Assembly: GCA_001692895.1 (NCBI GenBank)
Contig: KV748176.1
Location: forward strand, 3,563,092-3,627,091
Direction of reading: 5' to 3'
Origin: Cenococcum geophilum 1.58
Lineage: Eukaryota; Ascomycota; Dothideomycetes; Gloniales; Gloniaceae
DNA: 64,000 nucleotides
The translations under genes and the position numbers were made by a program. The notes below the pieces were generated by a model. It did not search any database. It worked only from the letters and a program-made list of their open reading frames with translations, and was not told the origin of the DNA. This document shows positions 61,621-64,000 of the stretch, in pieces (position 1 is the first letter of the stretch; every line of letters starts with the position of its first letter).

Positions 61621-64000
61621 ATGGCGGCCAATATTACGCGTTACCTTATGCACTACTTACCTCCTATATCTAACGACTTTATCCTTACTCTAAAATTAAT
61701 TAATCCGGCTTATAATAAGGCAGTAAAGGTAGAGGAGTTTAAGCTATATAATAAGTACTATATTTAATATAGTGCCTTAATAAGAGGACCGAAATATATA
61801 AAGTAGCATACCTCACATATATAGAAGTGGGGGGAGGATATTTAATTAAAGTCCGGTAGTAATGGTATAGCTTATTACTACTACTATTTTTATAAGCGAA
61901 TATAGCATAAGCAGGAGCTGCTTATAGTATTATCTAAAAGGACTACTGCTATAGACTACCTAGTAGATAACTACTATATAGATAAGACAATGGGCATGCT
62001 TAATACTTACTAAAAACCTAATAAATCTAACTAGCTAATAATTAATAAGTATCTAAAGAAGAGGTCGCTTAATAGAGCTTATAACTTTAAGAGGTTTAAG
62101 CAGTTACTTATTTAGTGGATTATTTACTGCTATATTACCTTCTTCTAATTTAAAAACGTCTACTTCTATAAGCTACTATATTTTATCTACCCTGGGCTTA
62201 AAAAGTTCCTACTAAAGGCAGTAAATATAATACAATTGTAGGTTATAAACAAATGGGAGTAACGGAAGGAGTTGCTAAGGAAAGAGCTAAAGGCCGCTTA
62301 TAGCGCTATATTAATATCCTTTAACCTATAAACCTTACCAAACGGCTATATAATTCTTAGTATTATTGCCTATTTTATAAATAAGGACGGTAAGCGTCGC
62401 TATATAGTATTAGGCCTTCGTAAAGTCGTTAGTAAATATACTAGTAAGAATATAGCAGCTGTTCTGGTTGCTCTATTTAGGGACTATAAAATTACAGGCA
62501 ATATTAGGTTCTTTATAGCCGATAACGCTAAGTTAAATAACACCTACATTAATGTAGTTCTTTAAGCCCTATATTTAAAAATGTTAGTAAAGAAATAAAA
62601 AGTATATTAACTTCGCTGCTTCGGCTATATAATAAACCTCTATATATAGGCTTTTATTATTAGAATAGACGCTAATAAAATCTATAAAGAAATAGCAGCT
62701 ATATACCGCGATCAGAATTATAGTAAGATTTAAGAGCTTTAGAAGAAGCAGGGACCGGTTAGTTTACTTTAAAATCTCGTCTAGTATATTCGTATAACCC
62801 CCTAGCGTTATAGTTTCTTTAAAAGGATTTAAATAGGAGGTCCTTTATTAGAATTTAATAGCCTAGAGATATATAATAGAGCTATAGTATTAAGATTTAC
62901 TATTTAGCAGAACGTTAGGTAAGTCTCTAATTAGCTATAGTATCGGATTTTATATCTACCGCCCTTAACGGTTGCAATCTAAGCCTTACGGTTATAATAT
63001 TTAAACTTATAATACTACTTATAAAAGCGATACTAATAATTTACTAGCTTATTTAAAATAACTAAACGCGATAGAACTTACTTTTCTTAGCTATTTTACG
63101 ATTTTTAAACTATAGAGAACGAATTACTATATTCTATAAGACTTATAAACCTAGCGATAAAGCTAGAGCGCTTACTAGAGATAACTTCCTCTAGCTAAAG
63201 CACTGGCTCTAGCTTAAACACCTTTATAACTACCTTAAGACATTTTATAAGGCTATAATTATAGTAGAGGGCAATTAAACAAGTTTTACTAACCACTTTT
63301 AAATACTAAATTGGCTTTTTAAGGAGCTCTTATTAACTAAGTATAAGTTTCTTAAGCTTTTTACTTAATTACTTTAAAAACGGAAGAAGACTAATGCTTA
63401 AGCTTATTAATACTTAGTAGACTATCTAGAAGCAGCATAGGAGAAGGGAAATAAGTACTATAATAAGGCTAATAATATAGCAGCGTACTATGTAGCAATC
63501 GTTCTTAATCCAACGCTTAAGATGTAGTGGTTTAAGGACTATTAGAGGCTATATCCTATTAAGAAGGATTAAATTAATAGCGTTAAGCAGAAGATTAAGG
63601 AGCTCTGGCTTAATTATAAAGGCTAGTATTTATCTATCTAATTATCCTTACCAGATTTAGCACTAGTTTAGTAACCTTAATAAGTAAAGATCTATACCTC
63701 TACTCGAAATTATAAGCGCCTAAAAACGGTTCATCGAAATAATAAGGCTGCTGCGCCTTTTCTAATTAATTGCTTTAATAAGTATCTATATATAAACAAG
63801 CTTAAGCTTAAAGAGTATAAACACTTTAACCTTATATAGTACTGGCAGGACCGCTATATAAGCTAGCCTAATCTTGCTTACTTCGCCCTTAATATCCTTA
63901 CAGTGCCTTTTATAAGCAACGAATGTAAATAACTATTTAGTAGCTGCAAGATCCTCCTTAAGGCTCGACGCTCTTAGCTATAGATAGATATAATTAAGGT
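61621..64000 (+). mobile_element. hAT-family DNA transposon relic (transposase), cut by the window end
   Basis: From an ATG at 61621 a RIP-mutated transposase frame can be followed to the window end. Useful landmarks are a central FINKDGKRRYIVLGLRK segment near 62370 and RFFIADNAKLNN near 62510, which matches the hAT region around a catalytic Asp. Near the end FALNILTVPFISNECEQLFS and a following RRSQL-type stretch form the hATC dimerisation domain. TAG codons interrupt it where Gln or Trp is expected, so no protein is possible. Upstream (61470-61620) there may be a terminal inverted repeat, but the other end is outside the window. Age is similar to the neighbouring mutated elements. Confidence 0.82.

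Overview
The window looks like nuclear DNA of a filamentous ascomycete (Pezizomycotina). The genes have many short GT-AG introns, and the families are typical of these fungi: Zn(II)2Cys6 regulator, BimC kinesin, S53 and S41 peptidases, CorA-like protein, C2H2-WD40 and DUF7580 proteins. The transposon tracts are AT-rich and full of TAG codons where Gln or Trp is expected, the footprint of repeat-induced point mutation (RIP). I cannot fix genus or order from sequence alone.

Layout. 0.4-17.4 kb is a gene-rich arm: a Zn2Cys6 transcription factor, an 11-exon pyruvate decarboxylase, a 14-TM MFS transporter with a dileucine motif, a PLP aminotransferase and an ADP1-type ABCG transporter. Small repeats sit between them: a 101-bp tandem duplication upstream of the decarboxylase, a foldback element, and a 327-bp MITE ending 5 bp from the aminotransferase stop. 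At 17.8-26.5 kb the genes decay: a truncated conserved gene, a mutated 4.5-kb LINE with a 13-bp target-site duplication inside a satellite-like repeat, and remnants of a CorA-like gene and an S53 peptidase gene. 26.9-39.1 kb is a conserved block: PHAF1/UPF0183 protein, kinesin-5, a broken S41 peptidase gene and mitochondrial isoleucyl-tRNA synthetase.

From about 39.9 kb to the end the DNA is mutated transposon desert: a second LINE, two Gypsy-type LTR fossils in opposite orientation and a hAT transposase relic. Inside it lies one unmutated island, 45.56-51.55 kb. It holds two divergent genes: one encodes a C2H2-zinc-finger protein with about nine near-identical WD40 repeats, the other a DUF7580-type protein whose N-terminus resembles fungal cell-death domains. 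A 44-bp near-perfect inverted repeat borders the island. This possible immune or allorecognition gene pair on a TIR-bounded unit is the most interesting object in the window.

Most other genes are housekeeping or transport genes with no evident shared pathway. Exon boundaries were worked out by hand from splice sites, reading frame and family knowledge. No database search was run.
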